Counted from the first letter of the stretch, positions 9,415 through 21,601 are shown. The stretch: 64,000 nucleotides of DNA from CADEEN01 sp963840805 (GCA_963840805.1 CAWJAJ010000011.1:372001-436000); one strand, 5' to 3'. The notes: a model not told the origin generated them from the letters alone. A program made the numbers and translations.

Positions 9415-11103
9415 ATGCCCCACAGCGTCAACCTGATCAGCACCATCGCGGCGGCCTTCGGCGTGGCGCTGCTGTTCGGCTTCGTCGCCGCGCGCCTGAG
9501 GATGCCGGCGCTGGTGGGCTACCTGCTGGCCGGCATCGCGATCGGCCCCTACACACCGGGCTTCGTTGCCGACGTCGCACTGGCCGGGCAGCTGGCCGAA
9601 ATCGGCGTCATGCTGCTGATGTTCGGCGTTGGCCTGCACTTCTCGCTCGACGACCTGCTGGCGGTGCGCCGCATCGCGCTGCCCGGCGCCGTCGTGCAGA
9701 TGGCCGTGGCCACCGCGCTCGGCATCGGCGTCGCGCACCTGTGGGGCTGGGACCTGGCCGCCGGGCTGGTGTTCGGCCTGGCGCTGTCGGTGGCGAGCAC
9801 CGTCGTGCTGCTGAAGGCGCTGGAGAGTCGCGGTGTGCTCGAGTCCACCAATGGCCGCATCGCGGTCGGCTGGCTGGTCGTCGAAGACCTGGCAATGGTG
9901 CTGGTGCTGGTGTTGCTGCCGGCGCTGGCCGGTGTGCTGCGGCCGGGCGATCAGGGCCTCGACGGCAGTGGGCTGTGGCTGGCCCTGGCCAAGACGCTGC
10001 TGCAGGTGATGGCCTTCGTGGCACTGATGCTGGTGGTCGGGCGGCGCCTGTTCCCCTGGCTGCTGTGGCAGGTGGCCAAGACCGGTTCGCGCGAGCTCTT
10101 CACGTTGTGCACCGTGGTCGCGGCACTGACCATCGCCTTCGGCTCGGCCGCGCTGTTCGGCGTCTCGTTCGCGCTCGGCGCATTCTTTGCCGGCATGGTG
10201 TTGCGCGAGTCGGAGTTCAGCCAGCGCGCAGCCGAGGAATCACTGCCCCTGCGCGACGCCTTCGCGGTGCTCTTCTTCGTGTCGGTGGGCATGCTGTTCG
10301 ACCCGAAGGTGCTGTTGCAGCAACCGCTGCAGGTGCTGGCCGTGGTGGCGGTCATCGTGCTCGGCAAGTCGATCGCCGCAGCGCTGTTGGTGCTGCTGCT
10401 GCGCTACCCGCTGAACACCGCGCTGACGGTATCGGCGAGCCTGGCGCAGATCGGGGAGTTCTCGTTCATCCTGGCCGCACTCGGCGTCTCGCTGAAGCTG
10501 CTACCGCCCGAAGGCCAGAGCCTGATCCTGGCCGGTGCACTGATCTCGATCGCCCTCAACCCGTTGCTGTTCGCGCTGCTGGAGCCGGCACGCCGCGCCA
10601 TCCTGGCAGGCTCGGCCACGGCGCGCCGGCTGGAGGCACGCGACGATCCGCTGGCCGAGTTGCCGGCCAGCACCGACAGCCGCTTCCTGGCCCGCCAGGT
10701 CGTGCTGGTGGGCCACGGACGTGTCGGCCGCCTGATCGGCCAGGCCTTGACGCGTCATGGCATGGCCTGCGTGGTGGCCGACAGCAACCGCGACCGGGTC
10801 GAGGCGCTGCGGGCCCAGGGCATGGCCGCCGTGTGCGGTGATGCCACGTTGCCCGACACGCTGGTACAGGCGCACATTGCACAGGCGCAATGGCTGGTCA
10901 TTGCCGTTCCCGACCTCGTCGGGGTGCGCCACATGGTCGAGACTGCGCGCACGCTGAATGCCGGCATCCGCGTGCTGGTGCGCTGCCACAACGAAGACGA
11001 GGCCGCCTTGCTGGCCCGCGACCTCGGCGTGCAGGTGTTGCTGTCGGAGCAGGCCCTGGCGCAGGCAATGGTTCAGCAGGTGTTGCAGTCTGCACCGGGG
11101 TAA
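9415..11103 (+). CDS. ybaL: YbaL-type monovalent cation:proton antiporter (CPA2, KefB/KefC family)
   Basis: Inner-membrane transporter of 562 residues, matching YbaL in length. The first about 390 residues are strongly hydrophobic and form the CPA2 exchanger domain (GYLLAGIAIGPYTPGF, then MLLMFGVGLHFSLDDL). A cytoplasmic TrkA-N/RCK nucleotide-binding domain follows with the Rossmann motif VVLVGHGRVGRLIG. The ion is K+ or Na+ by family; specificity is not visible. The gene is intact, starts 28 bp after sdaA and could be read through from that operon. Confidence 0.88.
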   Translation: MPHSVNLISTIAAAFGVALLFGFVAARLRMPALVGYLLAGIAIGPYTPGFVADVALAGQLAEIGVMLLMFGVGLHFSLDDLLAVRRIALPGAVVQMAVATALGIGVAHLWGWDLAAGLVFGLALSVASTVVLLKALESRGVLESTNGRIAVGWLVVEDLAMVLVLVLLPALAGVLRPGDQGLDGSGLWLALAKTLLQVMAFVALMLVVGRRLFPWLLWQVAKTGSRELFTLCTVVAALTIAFGSAALFGVSFALGAFFAGMVLRESEFSQRAAEESLPLRDAFAVLFFVSVGMLFDPKVLLQQPLQVLAVVAVIVLGKSIAAALLVLLLRYPLNTALTVSASLAQIGEFSFILAALGVSLKLLPPEGQSLILAGALISIALNPLLFALLEPARRAILAGSATARRLEARDDPLAELPASTDSRFLARQVVLVGHGRVGRLIGQALTRHGMACVVADSNRDRVEALRAQGMAAVCGDATLPDTLVQAHIAQAQWLVIAVPDLVGVRHMVETARTLNAGIRVLVRCHNEDEAALLARDLGVQVLLSEQALAQAMVQQVLQSAPG

Positions 11104-11191
11104 CTCTTGATTGCCTGCCAGCCGAGGCAACAGCACAGTGCTCAGCCCGGCTGCCGCACAGCGGCGGCGCCACCACTGCAGGAGTCGCAGC

Positions 11192-12454
11192 ATGAGACCA
11201 GTCGTTTCCAAATCCCTGCCCATGTCCCTGATCGCCGCTGCCGCGGCATCGATGTGGCTGCCGGCGCGGGCCGGCGAACTCGAGGTGCTGCACTGGTGGA
11301 CCAGCGGCGGCGAAGCCAAGGCCGCCGCCGCGCTGAAGGCCTCGATGCAGGCCAAGGGCCACACCTGGAAGGACTTTGCGGTCGCCGGTGGCGGCGGCGA
11401 TGCGGCGATGACAGTACTGAAGTCGCGCGTCGTTTCGGGCAACGCGCCGGCCGCGGCGCAGATCAAGGGCCCGTCGCTGCAGGAGTGGGCCAAGGAAGGC
11501 GTGCTGGCCAACATCGACGGCGTGGCCAAGGCCGAGAAGTGGGACGAGTTGCTGCCCAAGGTCGTGTCCGACGTCATGAAGTACAAGGGCAACTACATCG
11601 CGGTGCCGGTCAACGTGCACCGCGTCAACTGGCTGTGGGCCAACCCGGCCGCGTTCCAGAAGGCCGGCGCCAAGCTGCCGACGACCTGGGACGAGTTCTT
11701 CGTCGCCGCCGAGGCGCTGAAGAAGGCCGGCGTGATCCCGGTCGCGCACGGTGGCCAGAACTGGCAGGACTTCACCACCTTCGAGAGCGTCGCGCTCGGC
11801 GTCGGCGGCGCCGATTTCTACAAGAAGGCGCTGGTGCAACTCGACCCCGCGTCGCTGTCGAGCCCGACGATGGAGAAGGTGCTCACGACCTTCAAGCGCG
11901 TCAAGGACTACACCGACAAGAACGCCCCCGGCCGCGACTGGAACCTCGCCACCGCGATGGTCATCAAGGGCGAGGCCGGCATGCAGTTGATGGGCGACTG
12001 GGCCAAGGGCGAATTCATCGCCGCCGGCAAGGTGCCGGGCAAGGACTTCGCCTGCGTCGCCGCGCCGGGCACCGCCAAGGCCTTCACCTTCAACGTCGAT
12101 TCGTTCGCGATGTTCAAGCTGAAGAACGAGGCCAACGCGAAGGCGCAGAACGACCTGGCCGCCGCGATCATGGGCCCCGAGTTCCAGGAGGTGTTCAACC
12201 TCAACAAGGGCTCGATCCCGGTGCGGCTGGGCATGAAGATGGACAAGTTCGACGATTGCGCGAAGCTGTCGTCCAAGGACTTCGTCGACGACGCCAAGAG
12301 CGGCACGCTGGTGCCATCGATCGCCCACGGCATGGCCGTTCCGTCGGCCGCCGAGGGCGCGATCAAGGACGTCGTCAGCCAGTTCTGGAACGCCGACAAG
12401 ATGAGCGCGAAGGATGCGATGGCCAAGCTCGCGGCCGCGGCGAAGACGAAGTAG
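11192..12454 (+). CDS. gtsA: glucose/mannose ABC transporter substrate-binding protein
   Basis: Periplasmic solute-binding protein of the gts sugar importer. A signal peptide with a hydrophobic core and PARAG cleavage region covers about the first 28 residues. The mature start ELEVLHWWTSGGEAKA, the AVAGGGGDAAMTVLKSR block and the C-terminal IPVRLGMKMDK region match GtsA of pseudomonads closely. ATG at 11192 has GGAG seven bases upstream. It is intact, about 420 residues, and is the first of four same-strand genes forming a complete importer. Confidence 0.93.
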   Translation: MRPVVSKSLPMSLIAAAAASMWLPARAGELEVLHWWTSGGEAKAAAALKASMQAKGHTWKDFAVAGGGGDAAMTVLKSRVVSGNAPAAAQIKGPSLQEWAKEGVLANIDGVAKAEKWDELLPKVVSDVMKYKGNYIAVPVNVHRVNWLWANPAAFQKAGAKLPTTWDEFFVAAEALKKAGVIPVAHGGQNWQDFTTFESVALGVGGADFYKKALVQLDPASLSSPTMEKVLTTFKRVKDYTDKNAPGRDWNLATAMVIKGEAGMQLMGDWAKGEFIAAGKVPGKDFACVAAPGTAKAFTFNVDSFAMFKLKNEANAKAQNDLAAAIMGPEFQEVFNLNKGSIPVRLGMKMDKFDDCAKLSSKDFVDDAKSGTLVPSIAHGMAVPSAAEGAIKDVVSQFWNADKMSAKDAMAKLAAAAKTK

Positions 12455-12467
12455 CCCAGGCGCGACG

Positions 12468-13328
12468 GTGCGCGCGGCCTGGCTGCCCAAGCTGGTGGTG
12501 GCACCCAGCTTCGTGCTGGCGCTGCTGTTCATCTACGGCCTGATCGCCTGGAACGGCTACCTGTCGTTGTCGGCCTCGAGGCTGCTGCCGAACTACGAGT
12601 TCGCCGGCTTCCAGCAGTACGTGAACCTGTTCGAGAGCGAGCGCTTTCGCGTCGCGCTGACGAACATGGCCATCTTCGGCACGCTGTTCGTCGGCGGCGC
12701 GATGGCCATCGGCCTGCTGCTGGCGATCCTGCTCGACCAGAAGATCCGCGCCGAGGGCGTGCTGCGCACGATCTACCTGTACCCGATGGCGCTGTCGTTC
12801 ATCGTCACCGGCACGGCCTGGAAGTGGATCCTCAATCCCGGCCTGGGCCTGGAGCACCTGGTGCGGCAATGGGGCTGGGAGAGCTTCAGCTTCGACTGGC
12901 TGGTCGATCCCGACAAGGCGATCTACTGCATCGCCATCGCCGGCGTCTGGCAGAGCGCGGGCTTCGTGATGGCGCTGTTCCTGGCCGGGCTGCGCGGCAT
13001 CGACGACAGCATCGTCAAGGCCGCGCAGATCGACGGCGCCAGCCTGCCGCGCATCTACTGGCGCATCCTGATCCCGAGCCTGCGGCCGGTGTTCTTCTCG
13101 ACGCTGATGGTCGTCAGCCACCTGGCCATCAAGAGTTTCGACCTGGTGATGGCGCTCACCGCCGGCGGCCCCGGCTTCGCCACCGACCTGCCGGCCACTT
13201 TCATGTACGCGATGGCCTTCTCGCGCGGCCAGATCGGCCTGGGCGCGGCCAGCGCCACGGTGATGCTGGCGCTGGTGGCGGCGATCGTCGTGCCCTACCT
13301 CTACTCCGAGCTGAGGACGAAGAAGTGA
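12468..13328 (+). CDS. gtsB: sugar ABC transporter permease 1
   Basis: Inner-membrane permease of the glucose importer. It is about 286 residues with six predicted hydrophobic segments and the cytoplasmic EAA loop AAQIDGASLPRIYWRI, which contacts the ATPase. The start is GTG at 12468, 13 bp after gtsA; the residues VRAAWLPKLVVAPS match the N-terminal part of known GtsB. The C-terminus YLYSELRTKK is typical. It is intact, and its TGA overlaps the GTG start of gtsC. Confidence 0.93.
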   Translation: MRAAWLPKLVVAPSFVLALLFIYGLIAWNGYLSLSASRLLPNYEFAGFQQYVNLFESERFRVALTNMAIFGTLFVGGAMAIGLLLAILLDQKIRAEGVLRTIYLYPMALSFIVTGTAWKWILNPGLGLEHLVRQWGWESFSFDWLVDPDKAIYCIAIAGVWQSAGFVMALFLAGLRGIDDSIVKAAQIDGASLPRIYWRILIPSLRPVFFSTLMVVSHLAIKSFDLVMALTAGGPGFATDLPATFMYAMAFSRGQIGLGAASATVMLALVAAIVVPYLYSELRTKK

Positions 13329-14181
13329 ACCGCGTCGCGCTGCAACGCACGTTGCTGTGGGCCGCGCTGCTGCTGTTCGCGGCCTGGTTCCTGACCCCGC
13401 TGTACGTGATGGTCGTCACCTCGCTGAAGGACATGCAGCAGGTGCGCGACGGGCAACCTGCTGTCGCTGCCGACCGACCCGACGCTGGCGGCCTGGTCCA
13501 AGGCCTGGAGCAGTGCCTGCACCGGCATCGACTGCGGCGGCCTGCGGCCCTTCTTCGTCAACTCGATCCTGATGGTGCTTGCCGGCGGTGGCCGTCTCCA
13601 CCGCCATCGGCTCGCTCAACGGCTACGTGCTCTCGAAGTGGCGCTTCCCCGGCAGCGAAGCCCTGTTCGCGATGCTGCTGTTCGGCGTCTTCATGCCGAT
13701 GCAGGTGGTGCTGCTGCCGATGAGCCAGGTGCTCGGCTGGCTCGGCATCGCCAGCTCGATCTGGGGCCTGATCCTGGTCCACGTGATCGCCGGCATCCCG
13801 AGCACCACGCTGTTCTTCCGCAACTACTACGTCGGCCTGCCCGACGAACTGGTCAAGGCCGCGATGCTCGACGGCGCCGGCTTCTGGAAGATCTTCACGC
13901 GCATCGTGCTGCCGCTGTCGACGCCGATCCTGGTCGTCACGCTGATCTGGCAGTTCACCAACATCTGGAACGACTTTCTCTACGGCGTGGTGTTCTCGGG
14001 CGCCGACAGCAAGCCGATCACGGTCGGCCTGAACAACCTGGCCAATACCTCGAGCTCGGTCAAGGAATACAACGTCGACATGGCCGCCGCGATGATCGCG
14101 GCGCTGCCGACGCTGTTCGTCTACGTGGTGGCCGGCAAGTACTTCGTGCGCGGGCTGACGGCCGGCGCGGTCAAAGGATGA
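13325..14181 (+). CDS. gtsC: sugar ABC transporter permease 2, two indels
   Basis: Partner permease of GtsB, MalG-like. GTG at 13325 overlaps the gtsB stop (GTGA). The protein reads VNRVALQRTLLW, then LTPLYVMVVTSLKDMQQVRDG, shifts near 13455, continues LLSLPTDPTLAAWSKAW, shifts again near 13575, and resumes AVAVSTAIGSLNGYVLSKW to the end. Both breaks are single extra bases (a third G, a second T). The EAA loop KAAMLDGAGFWKIF is intact. It is the third gene of gtsABCD. Confidence 0.9.
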
Positions 14182-14188
14182 ATCACAC

Positions 14189-15251
<1,063 letters not shown>

Positions 15252-15258
15252 CGCGCGT

Positions 15259-16345
15259 TCAGCGCATCGAGAACGCCACCTCGGGCTTGAGCCCCGACAT
15301 CGGCTCGAGCAAGGCGAGCAGCGGCTGCAGTTCGCGGTAGCGCGTCGCGACCTTCGTCGCGTAGGCGAAGAACCGCGGCAGGTCTTCGCTGTACTTGGCC
15401 TTGCCGTCGCGGTGCTTCAGGCGGCAGAAGATGCCCAGCACCTTGAGGTGCCGCTGCAGGCCGATCCACTCGAGCTGGCGCCAGAACTCGCCGAAGTCGT
15501 CGGCCACCGGCAACGTGGCGCGGCGGGCGGCCTCCCAGTAGCGGACCGCCCAATCGATCTCGCGCTCCTCGTCCCAGGAGAGGAAGGCGTCGCGCAGCAG
15601 CGAGGCCACGTCGTAGGCGATCGGGCCGGCGGCGGCGTCCTGGAAGTCGAGGATGCCGGGGTTCGGGTCGGCCACCATCAGGTTGCGCGGCATCCAGTCG
15701 CGGTGCACGGCCACCACCGGCTGCGCCAGCGCGCTGGCCACCAACGCGTCGGCAACCTGCTGCCAGGTGTGCCGTTCGGCGTCGCCCCAGGTCAGGCCGA
15801 ACTCGCGCTGCACGCACCAATCGGGGAACAGGCCCAGCTCGCGGCGCAGCATCGCATCGTCGTAGGGCGGCAGCGCATGGGCGGGCACATGGCCCTGCCA
15901 ATGCACCAGCGCGCGGATGGCGTCGCGCATCAGGGCGTCGGCCTGGCGCGCGGAGGCCTCGCGCAGCGCGTCGAGGTACAGCGTCGAGCCCAGGTCGCCG
16001 AGCAGCAGGAAGCCGCGTTCGACGTCGGCGGCCAGCACCGCGGGGCCGTGCAAGCCGGCCGCCTCGATCAGCGCCGCGACATGCACGAACGGACGCACGT
16101 CTTCCTGCGGCGGCGGCGCGTCCATCACGATCAGGCTGCCGCCGCCGGCGGCGTCGATGCGCAGATAGCGGCGAAAGCTCGCGTCGGCCGAAGCCGGCCG
16201 CAGCGATGTCGTGAACCAGGTGATGCTCGGCGGCCAGCGGCGCCAGCCAGCGCTCGAAAGCGGCGTGGCGCTCGGGGTCCTGCCAGAGCACGGGCGAATG
16301 CGGTGCGGCACCGGGGCGCAAAGGGTCGTGTGGGCTGATCGTCAC
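15259..16345 (-). CDS. amgK: N-acetylmuramate/N-acetylglucosamine anomeric kinase (AmgK-like), one indel
   Basis: Aminoglycoside-phosphotransferase-fold sugar kinase of the peptidoglycan recycling route. The kinase core is clear: ASFRRYLRI near the N-terminus, the catalytic loop VHRDWMPRNLM and the metal motif ILDFQDA. Start is GTG at 16345; a single extra base near 16190 separates the HLVHDI and LRPASADASFRRY parts. Length is about 360 residues. It is divergent from lptD, as in pseudomonads and many Burkholderiales. The usual partner murU is not adjacent here: a sugar importer gene ends eight bases away. Substrate is inferred from family and context. Confidence 0.82.
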
Positions 16346-16450
16346 CGTGCTGCTGCACTCGGGCCGCCTCGTGAAAGCCGCCGTCGTACCCTGTCATGGA
16401 TAATTTTCATTCTACAAACCGCGCAAGCCGTGCCACCCGCGCGCCTTCCC

Positions 16451-18774
16451 ATGCCCCGACTCCACCCCCTGGCGCTGGCCGCCGCCCTGCTGCTCGCGCA
16501 TGCCGGCGCCGAGGCCCAGGGCGTGCCTGCGCCGCCGCGCGCGAAGAGCGGCGCCATCGATGACCGTGCCGCCCCGGTGACGCTGCAGGCCGACGAAGTC
16601 CGCGGCCGCCCCGACCTCGAGGCCGTGGCCGAAGGCCATGTCGAGCTGCAGCGCGGCCGCATCACGATCCGCAGCGATCGGCTGACCTACGACAGCATCG
16701 AGGATCGCGCGCACGCCCGCGGCAACGTGCAGATACTCACCGCCGAAGGCGACCGCTTCTCCGGGCCCGAGTTGCAGTTGAATCTGCAGCGTTTCGAGGG
16801 CTTCTTCCTGCAGCCCGAATACTTCTTCGCCGGCAACACGGCACGCGGACGGGCCGAGCGCATCGACTTCCTCGACAGCCAGCGCGCCCGCCTCGCGAAA
16901 AGCACCTACACCACTTGCACGATCGATGGCGGCGGCACGCCGGACTGGGTCTTGTCCACCGACCGCGTCAAACTCGACTTCGAGGCCAACGAAGGCATCG
17001 CCGAGGGTGCGGTGCTGCGCTTTCTGGGCGTGCCGATTCTGGCCGCACCGGTCCTCAGCTTCCCATTGACCGACTCGCGCAAGTCGGGTTGGCTGCCGCC
17101 GTCGGTCAACCTCGACAACAAGAGCGGGCTCGAAGTCGCGGTGCCGTACTACTGGAACATCGCGCCGCAGCGCGACGCCACGCTGACGCCGATCGTCTAC
17201 ACGCGCCGCGGCTTCGGGCTGGACAGCGAGCTGCGCTACCTCGAGGCGCGCCACGCGGGCGAACTGCAGTTGCACGCGTTGCCCAACGATCGCGTGTTCG
17301 GCGCCGAGCGCCACGCGCTGCAGTGGCGCCAGCAAGGCCTGGCCCTCGGCGACACCGCCAACGATGCCTTGCGCTGGGGTCACAGCGGTGCGCGCGTATC
17401 GGATGACACCTACTGGAAGGACTTTCCGCGCGTGGTGAACGCGCTGACGCAGCGCCTGTTGCCCGTGGCCACGTACGCCGAGCGGGACTGGGCCGTCGCC
17501 GGGTTGCGGACCACGTTCTACGCGCGCACCCAGCATTGGCAGGTGCAGCAAGACGCCGACCCACTGGCGTTGATCGCCGCGCCCTACGATCGTGCGCCGC
17601 AGTTGGGCTGGCGCGGCGCCGGGCAACGGCCATTGTGGGGACGTGGCGTCGATGCCGACTTCGAGATCGAGGTCAATCGCTTCACGCTGGCGGCCAACGA
17701 TGCCGGCCCGGCGCGCCCGGAAGGCTGGCGTGCCCACGCGCTGGCCAGCATCAGCCACAGCTGGCGCCGTCCCGGCGCGTGGCTGGCGCCGCGGCTGGCG
17801 CTGAACCTGGCCCAATACCACACCGACACGCCGATGAGCGATGGCCGCCGCAGCGCTTCGCGCGCGATCCCGACCCTCAGCGTCGATGCTGGCCTGGTGT
17901 TCGAGCGCGAGGCCCGTTGGTTCGGCCGCGCGCTGCGGCAAACGCTCGAGCCGCGCCTGCTGTACGTCAACACGCCGTGGCGTGCCCAGGCCACGCTGCC
18001 GCTGTTCGACACGGCCCCCAAGGATTTCAACACCGTATCGGTGTTCAGCGACAACGCCTTCTCGGGCGTGGACCGCGTTTCCGACGCGCACCAGATCACC
18101 GCCGGCGTGACCACCCGGCTGCTCGAGCCGGCCAGCGGCGTCGAGGCCGTCCGGCTGGGCCTGGCGCAGCGCTACCTGCTGCGCGACCAGCGATCACGCC
18201 CGACGGCGTTCCACTGACACAGCGCTTTTCCGATCTGCTGCTGGTCGGCTCGGCACACATTGTCTTCGCGCTGGATCCTTCGACGCCGCGCTGCAATACA
18301 GCCCCGAGATCGACCGCACGACACGCTCGGTGCTGACGGCGCGCTACTCGCCGGGCCCGCTGCGCACGCTGGCTGCCAGCTACCGCCTGGCGCGCGGCGC
18401 CAGCGAGCAGTTCGACATCGGCTGGCAATGGCCGGTGTACCGCGGCAACGAGCGCGCCGCGGCCAACAGCGCTGCGTGCGTTGGCACGCTGTACAGCGTC
18501 GGCCGGGTCAATTACTCGATGCAAGCGACAGCCGCATCACCGATTCGCTGGTCGGATTCGAATACGACACCGGCTGCTGGATCGCCGGGTGGTCGCCGAG
18601 CGCGTCTCCACCGGCCGCAGCGAGGCCATCACCCGGCTGCTGCTGCAACTTGAACTGGTCGGGCTGTCGCGGCTGGGCTCCAACCCGCTCCAGGTCTTGA
18701 AGGACAATATCCCTGGCTACAAGCTGCTGCGCGAAGACCGCAGCGACCCGCCGCCGCGCGACTACACCCACTGA
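16451..18774 (+). CDS. lptD: LPS-assembly outer-membrane protein LptD, several indels
   Basis: Outer-membrane beta-barrel that inserts lipopolysaccharide into the outer leaflet. It has a signal peptide (residues 1 to about 24, ending GAEAQG), then an OstA/LptA-like periplasmic domain (VTLQADEVRGRPDLEAVAEG) and a C-terminal barrel. The end KLLREDRSDPPPRDYTH is at 18774, total about 775 residues. The first 580 residues are continuous; indels cluster near 18196, 18264, 18277, 18523 and 18590, both losses and gains. Cysteines occur in TTCTIDGG and DTGCWIAG; only one of the paired C-terminal cysteines known from E. coli is seen. A GATAAT box at 16399 is a possible promoter -10. Confidence 0.92.
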
Positions 18775-18801
18775 CCGCGCCGGCCATGACCCCGAGACCC
18801 G

Positions 18802-20150
18802 ATGAAATCCCTGCTCCGATCACCGGCCCTTGCCGCGACTGCTCGGTTGCTGTGCCACGCTGACCGGCGATGGCCCAACCGACACGGCCAGCGCCGCGCC
18901 GGCGGTGCCCTCGGCCACCGCCGTGCGCCCGGGCGACTACATCGCCGCGGTCGTCAACCAGGAACTGGTCACCGCCTATCGAAGTCAACCAGCGCATGGC
19001 CCGCGCACGCGACGATGCGCAGCGCAACAACCAGCGCCTGCCGGCCGAAGCCGAATTGCGCCGCCAGGTGCTGGAATCGCTGATCGAGGACCGCGCGATG
19101 CTCAGCCATGCCCGCGACAGCGGCGTGCGCGTCGATGAGGCCGACATCGACCGTGCCGTGGCCAGCATCGCGGCGCAGAACCAGATGACGATGGCCCAGT
19201 TGCGCCAGCAGTTGGCGCGCGAAGGCATGGACCTGGCGCGCTTTCGCGCCAACATCCGCGACCAGATGCTGATCGAGCGCGTGCGCGAGCGCGAGGTGGC
19301 GCAGCGCATCCGCATCACCGACAGCGAGATCGACGACTTCATCGAGAAGCAGCGCGGCGCCGCTGCCGGCGAAGTGCAATACAACATCGCCCAGGTGCTG
19401 GTGACGGTGCCCGAGGACGCCAGCGACGCCGTGGTGGCAGAGCGCCGAGCGCGCGCCGAGAGCGCGCTGGCCCGCATCCGCGGCGGCGAAGACTTCGCCG
19501 CGGTGGCCAAGGCGGTGTCGGAAGACGACAACAAGGAACGCGGCGGTGAGATCGGCCTGAAGCCGGCCGACCGCCTGCCCGACATGTTCCTCGAAGTCGT
19601 GCGCCCACTGGCCAGCGGCGAGGTTGCGCCAGCCCTGTTGCGCAGCGGCGCCGGCTTCCATGTGCTGAAGTTGCTCGAACGCAGCGACGGCGCGGCATTT
19701 CGCGTGGCGCAGACGCGCGCGCGCCACATCCTGCTGCGGCCCTCGCCACAACTCAGCGCGCAAGCCGTGCAAGCCCGGCTGGCCGACTTCAAGCGCCAGA
19801 TCGAAGCCGGCACGCGCCGCTTCGAAGACCTCGCGCGCGAGCATTCGCTCGACGGCAGCGCGGCGGCCGGAGGCGACCTCGGCTGGGCCACGGCGGGCCA
19901 GTTCGTGCCCGAGTTCGAAGCGGCCATGACCAGCCTGCCGGTCGGAGGCATCTCGGCGCCGGTGGTGTCACGCTTCGGCGTCCACCTGATCCAGGTGATG
20001 GAACGGCGCAGCGTCGCGCTCGACACCAAGCAATTGCGCGAGCAGGCCCGCAACGCGTTGCGCGAGCGCAAGTTCGAGCAGGCCTACGGCGAATGGGTGC
20101 GCGAAGTGCGCGACCGCGCCTACGTCGAGTTTCGCGACGCGCCCTTGTGA
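18802..20150 (+). CDS. surA: periplasmic peptidyl-prolyl isomerase/chaperone SurA, two indels
   Basis: Chaperone for outer-membrane proteins, including LptD, whose gene is immediately upstream. Two parvulin (PpiC) domains are visible: one with NIAQVLVTVPEDASD and GGEIGLKPADRLPD, one with RARHILLRPSPQLS and GGDLGWATAGQFVPEFE. Frame shifts near 18840 (in the signal peptide, residues about 10-15) and 18980 (ELVTA-IEVNQRMARARDDA) are corrected by one base each. Length is about 449 residues. It lies 27 bp after lptD and 16 bp before rsmA. Confidence 0.93.
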
Positions 20151-20166
20151 ACGCAGGCGCAGCGGC

Positions 20167-20932
20167 GTGAAGCACCAGCCGCGCAAACGCTTCGGCCAGC
20201 ACTTCCTCGCCGACCTCGGCGTCATCGACGACATCGTCGCGGCCATCGACCCGCGCCCCGGCGAAGCGCTGGTCGAGATCGGCCCCGGGCTCGGCGCGCT
20301 GACGCTGCCGCTGATCGAGCGCTGCGAGCACCTCACCGTCGTCGAACTCGACCGCGACCTCGCGGCGCGGCTGCGCAAGAACCCGGCGCTCGAAGTCATC
20401 GAAGCCGACGTGCTCGGCGTCGATTTCGCGGCGCTGGCGGCACGGCGGGGCGGCAAGCTGCGCGTCGTCGGCAACCTGCCCTACAACATCTCGACGCCGA
20501 TCCTGTTCCACCTGCTGCCCGCCGCAGGCGCGGTGCTCGACCAGCACTTCATGCTGCAAAAGGAGGTCGTCGCGCGCATGGCCGCGGCGCCCGGCAACAA
20601 GGACTACGGGCGCCTGACGGTGATGCTGCAGTGGCGCTACCACGTCGAGCCGCTGTTCGACGTGCCCGCCGAGCGCTTTCGAGCCGCCGCCGCGCGTCGA
20701 ATCGGCCGTCGTGCGCATGCTGCCGTGGCCCGAGCCCGCCGCGCTCGACGCCACGCTGCTGACCGAGCTCGTGCAGGTGGCCTTTTCGCAGCGGCGCAAG
20801 CTGCTGCGCCACACGCTCGGCCGCTGGCTCGAAGGCCGCGCCTTCGGCGGCGCTTTCGACGTGCAGCGACGTGCCGAGGAAGTGCCGGTGGCCGAGTACG
20901 TCGCGCTAGCGCAGGCCGCTGCCGCTCGCTGA
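20167..20932 (+). CDS. rsmA: 16S rRNA (adenine1518-N6/adenine1519-N6)-dimethyltransferase, one indel
   Basis: KsgA/RsmA dimethylates two adenines near the 3' end of 16S rRNA late in small-subunit assembly. The start GTG AAG CAC gives VKHQPRKRFGQHFL, the family N-terminus. SAM-binding motif is EIGPGLGALT and the catalytic motif is NLPYNIS. A single extra base near 20690 separates VPAERF from PPPRVESAVVRM. The end at 20932 overlaps the convergent dedA gene by 27 bp. The lptD-surA-rsmA order is classical, but pdxA, often between surA and rsmA, is absent. Confidence 0.94.
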
Positions 20933-21574
20933 GGGCTGCACGCGCCGCGCCTTCCAGGCGCCGAAGATCGCGATCAGCCCGGGGATCAGGATCATCGCCC
21001 AGATGATCTTGTCGAGGTGGTTCTTGACGAACGGGATGTTGCCGAACAGGTAGCCCGCACCGACCAGGCTGACGACCCACAGCGTGCCACCGGTCACGTC
21101 GTAGAGCGTGAAGCGCCGGCGCGTCATCTGCGCCACCCCGGCCACGAACGGCGCGAAGGTGCGCACGAAGGGCATGAAGCGCGCCAGCACGATCGTGATG
21201 CCGCCGTAACGCTCGTAGAACTCATGCGCCTGCTCGAAGGCCCGCTTGTTGAAGAAGCGGCTCTGCTCCCACTGGAACACGCGCGGTCCGATGTGGTGCC
21301 CGATGGTGTAGTTGGTCTGGTTGCCCAGGATCGCCGCGGCAGTCAGCAGGGCCATCGACAGCGGCAGGCTCATCAGCCCGACGCCGCACAACGTGCCGAC
21401 GACGAAAAGCAGCGAATCGCCGGGCAGGAACGGCATCACGACGACGCCGGTCTCGACGAAGATGATCAGGAACAGCAGTGCATAGACCCAAGCGCCATAA
21501 CTGTGCACGAAGGTCTGCAGGTGCACATCGACGTGGAGGATGAAGTCGAGCAGGAAGTGGAGGGCATCGGGCAT
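20906..21574 (-). CDS. DedA family membrane protein
   Basis: Inner-membrane protein of 222 residues, intact. The VETGVVVMPFLPGDSLLF segment, the LGNQTNYTIGHHIG loop and RFMPFVRTFAPFVAG are the conserved SNARE-associated/DedA signatures. Family members are linked to lipid translocation (undecaprenyl phosphate or phospholipids) and proton-motive-force homeostasis; the exact substrate cannot be told. It is transcribed toward rsmA and shares 27 bp of 3' coding sequence with it on the opposite strand. The large repeat element lies upstream. Confidence 0.92.
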   Translation of the reverse strand: MPDALHFLLDFILHVDVHLQTFVHSYGAWVYALLFLIIFVETGVVVMPFLPGDSLLFVVGTLCGVGLMSLPLSMALLTAAAILGNQTNYTIGHHIGPRVFQWEQSRFFNKRAFEQAHEFYERYGGITIVLARFMPFVRTFAPFVAGVAQMTRRRFTLYDVTGGTLWVVSLVGAGYLFGNIPFVKNHLDKIIWAMILIPGLIAIFGAWKARRVQPSASGSGLR

Positions 21575-21601
21575 GGGGCGCGATTATCCGGGTGGCTGCG
21601 C

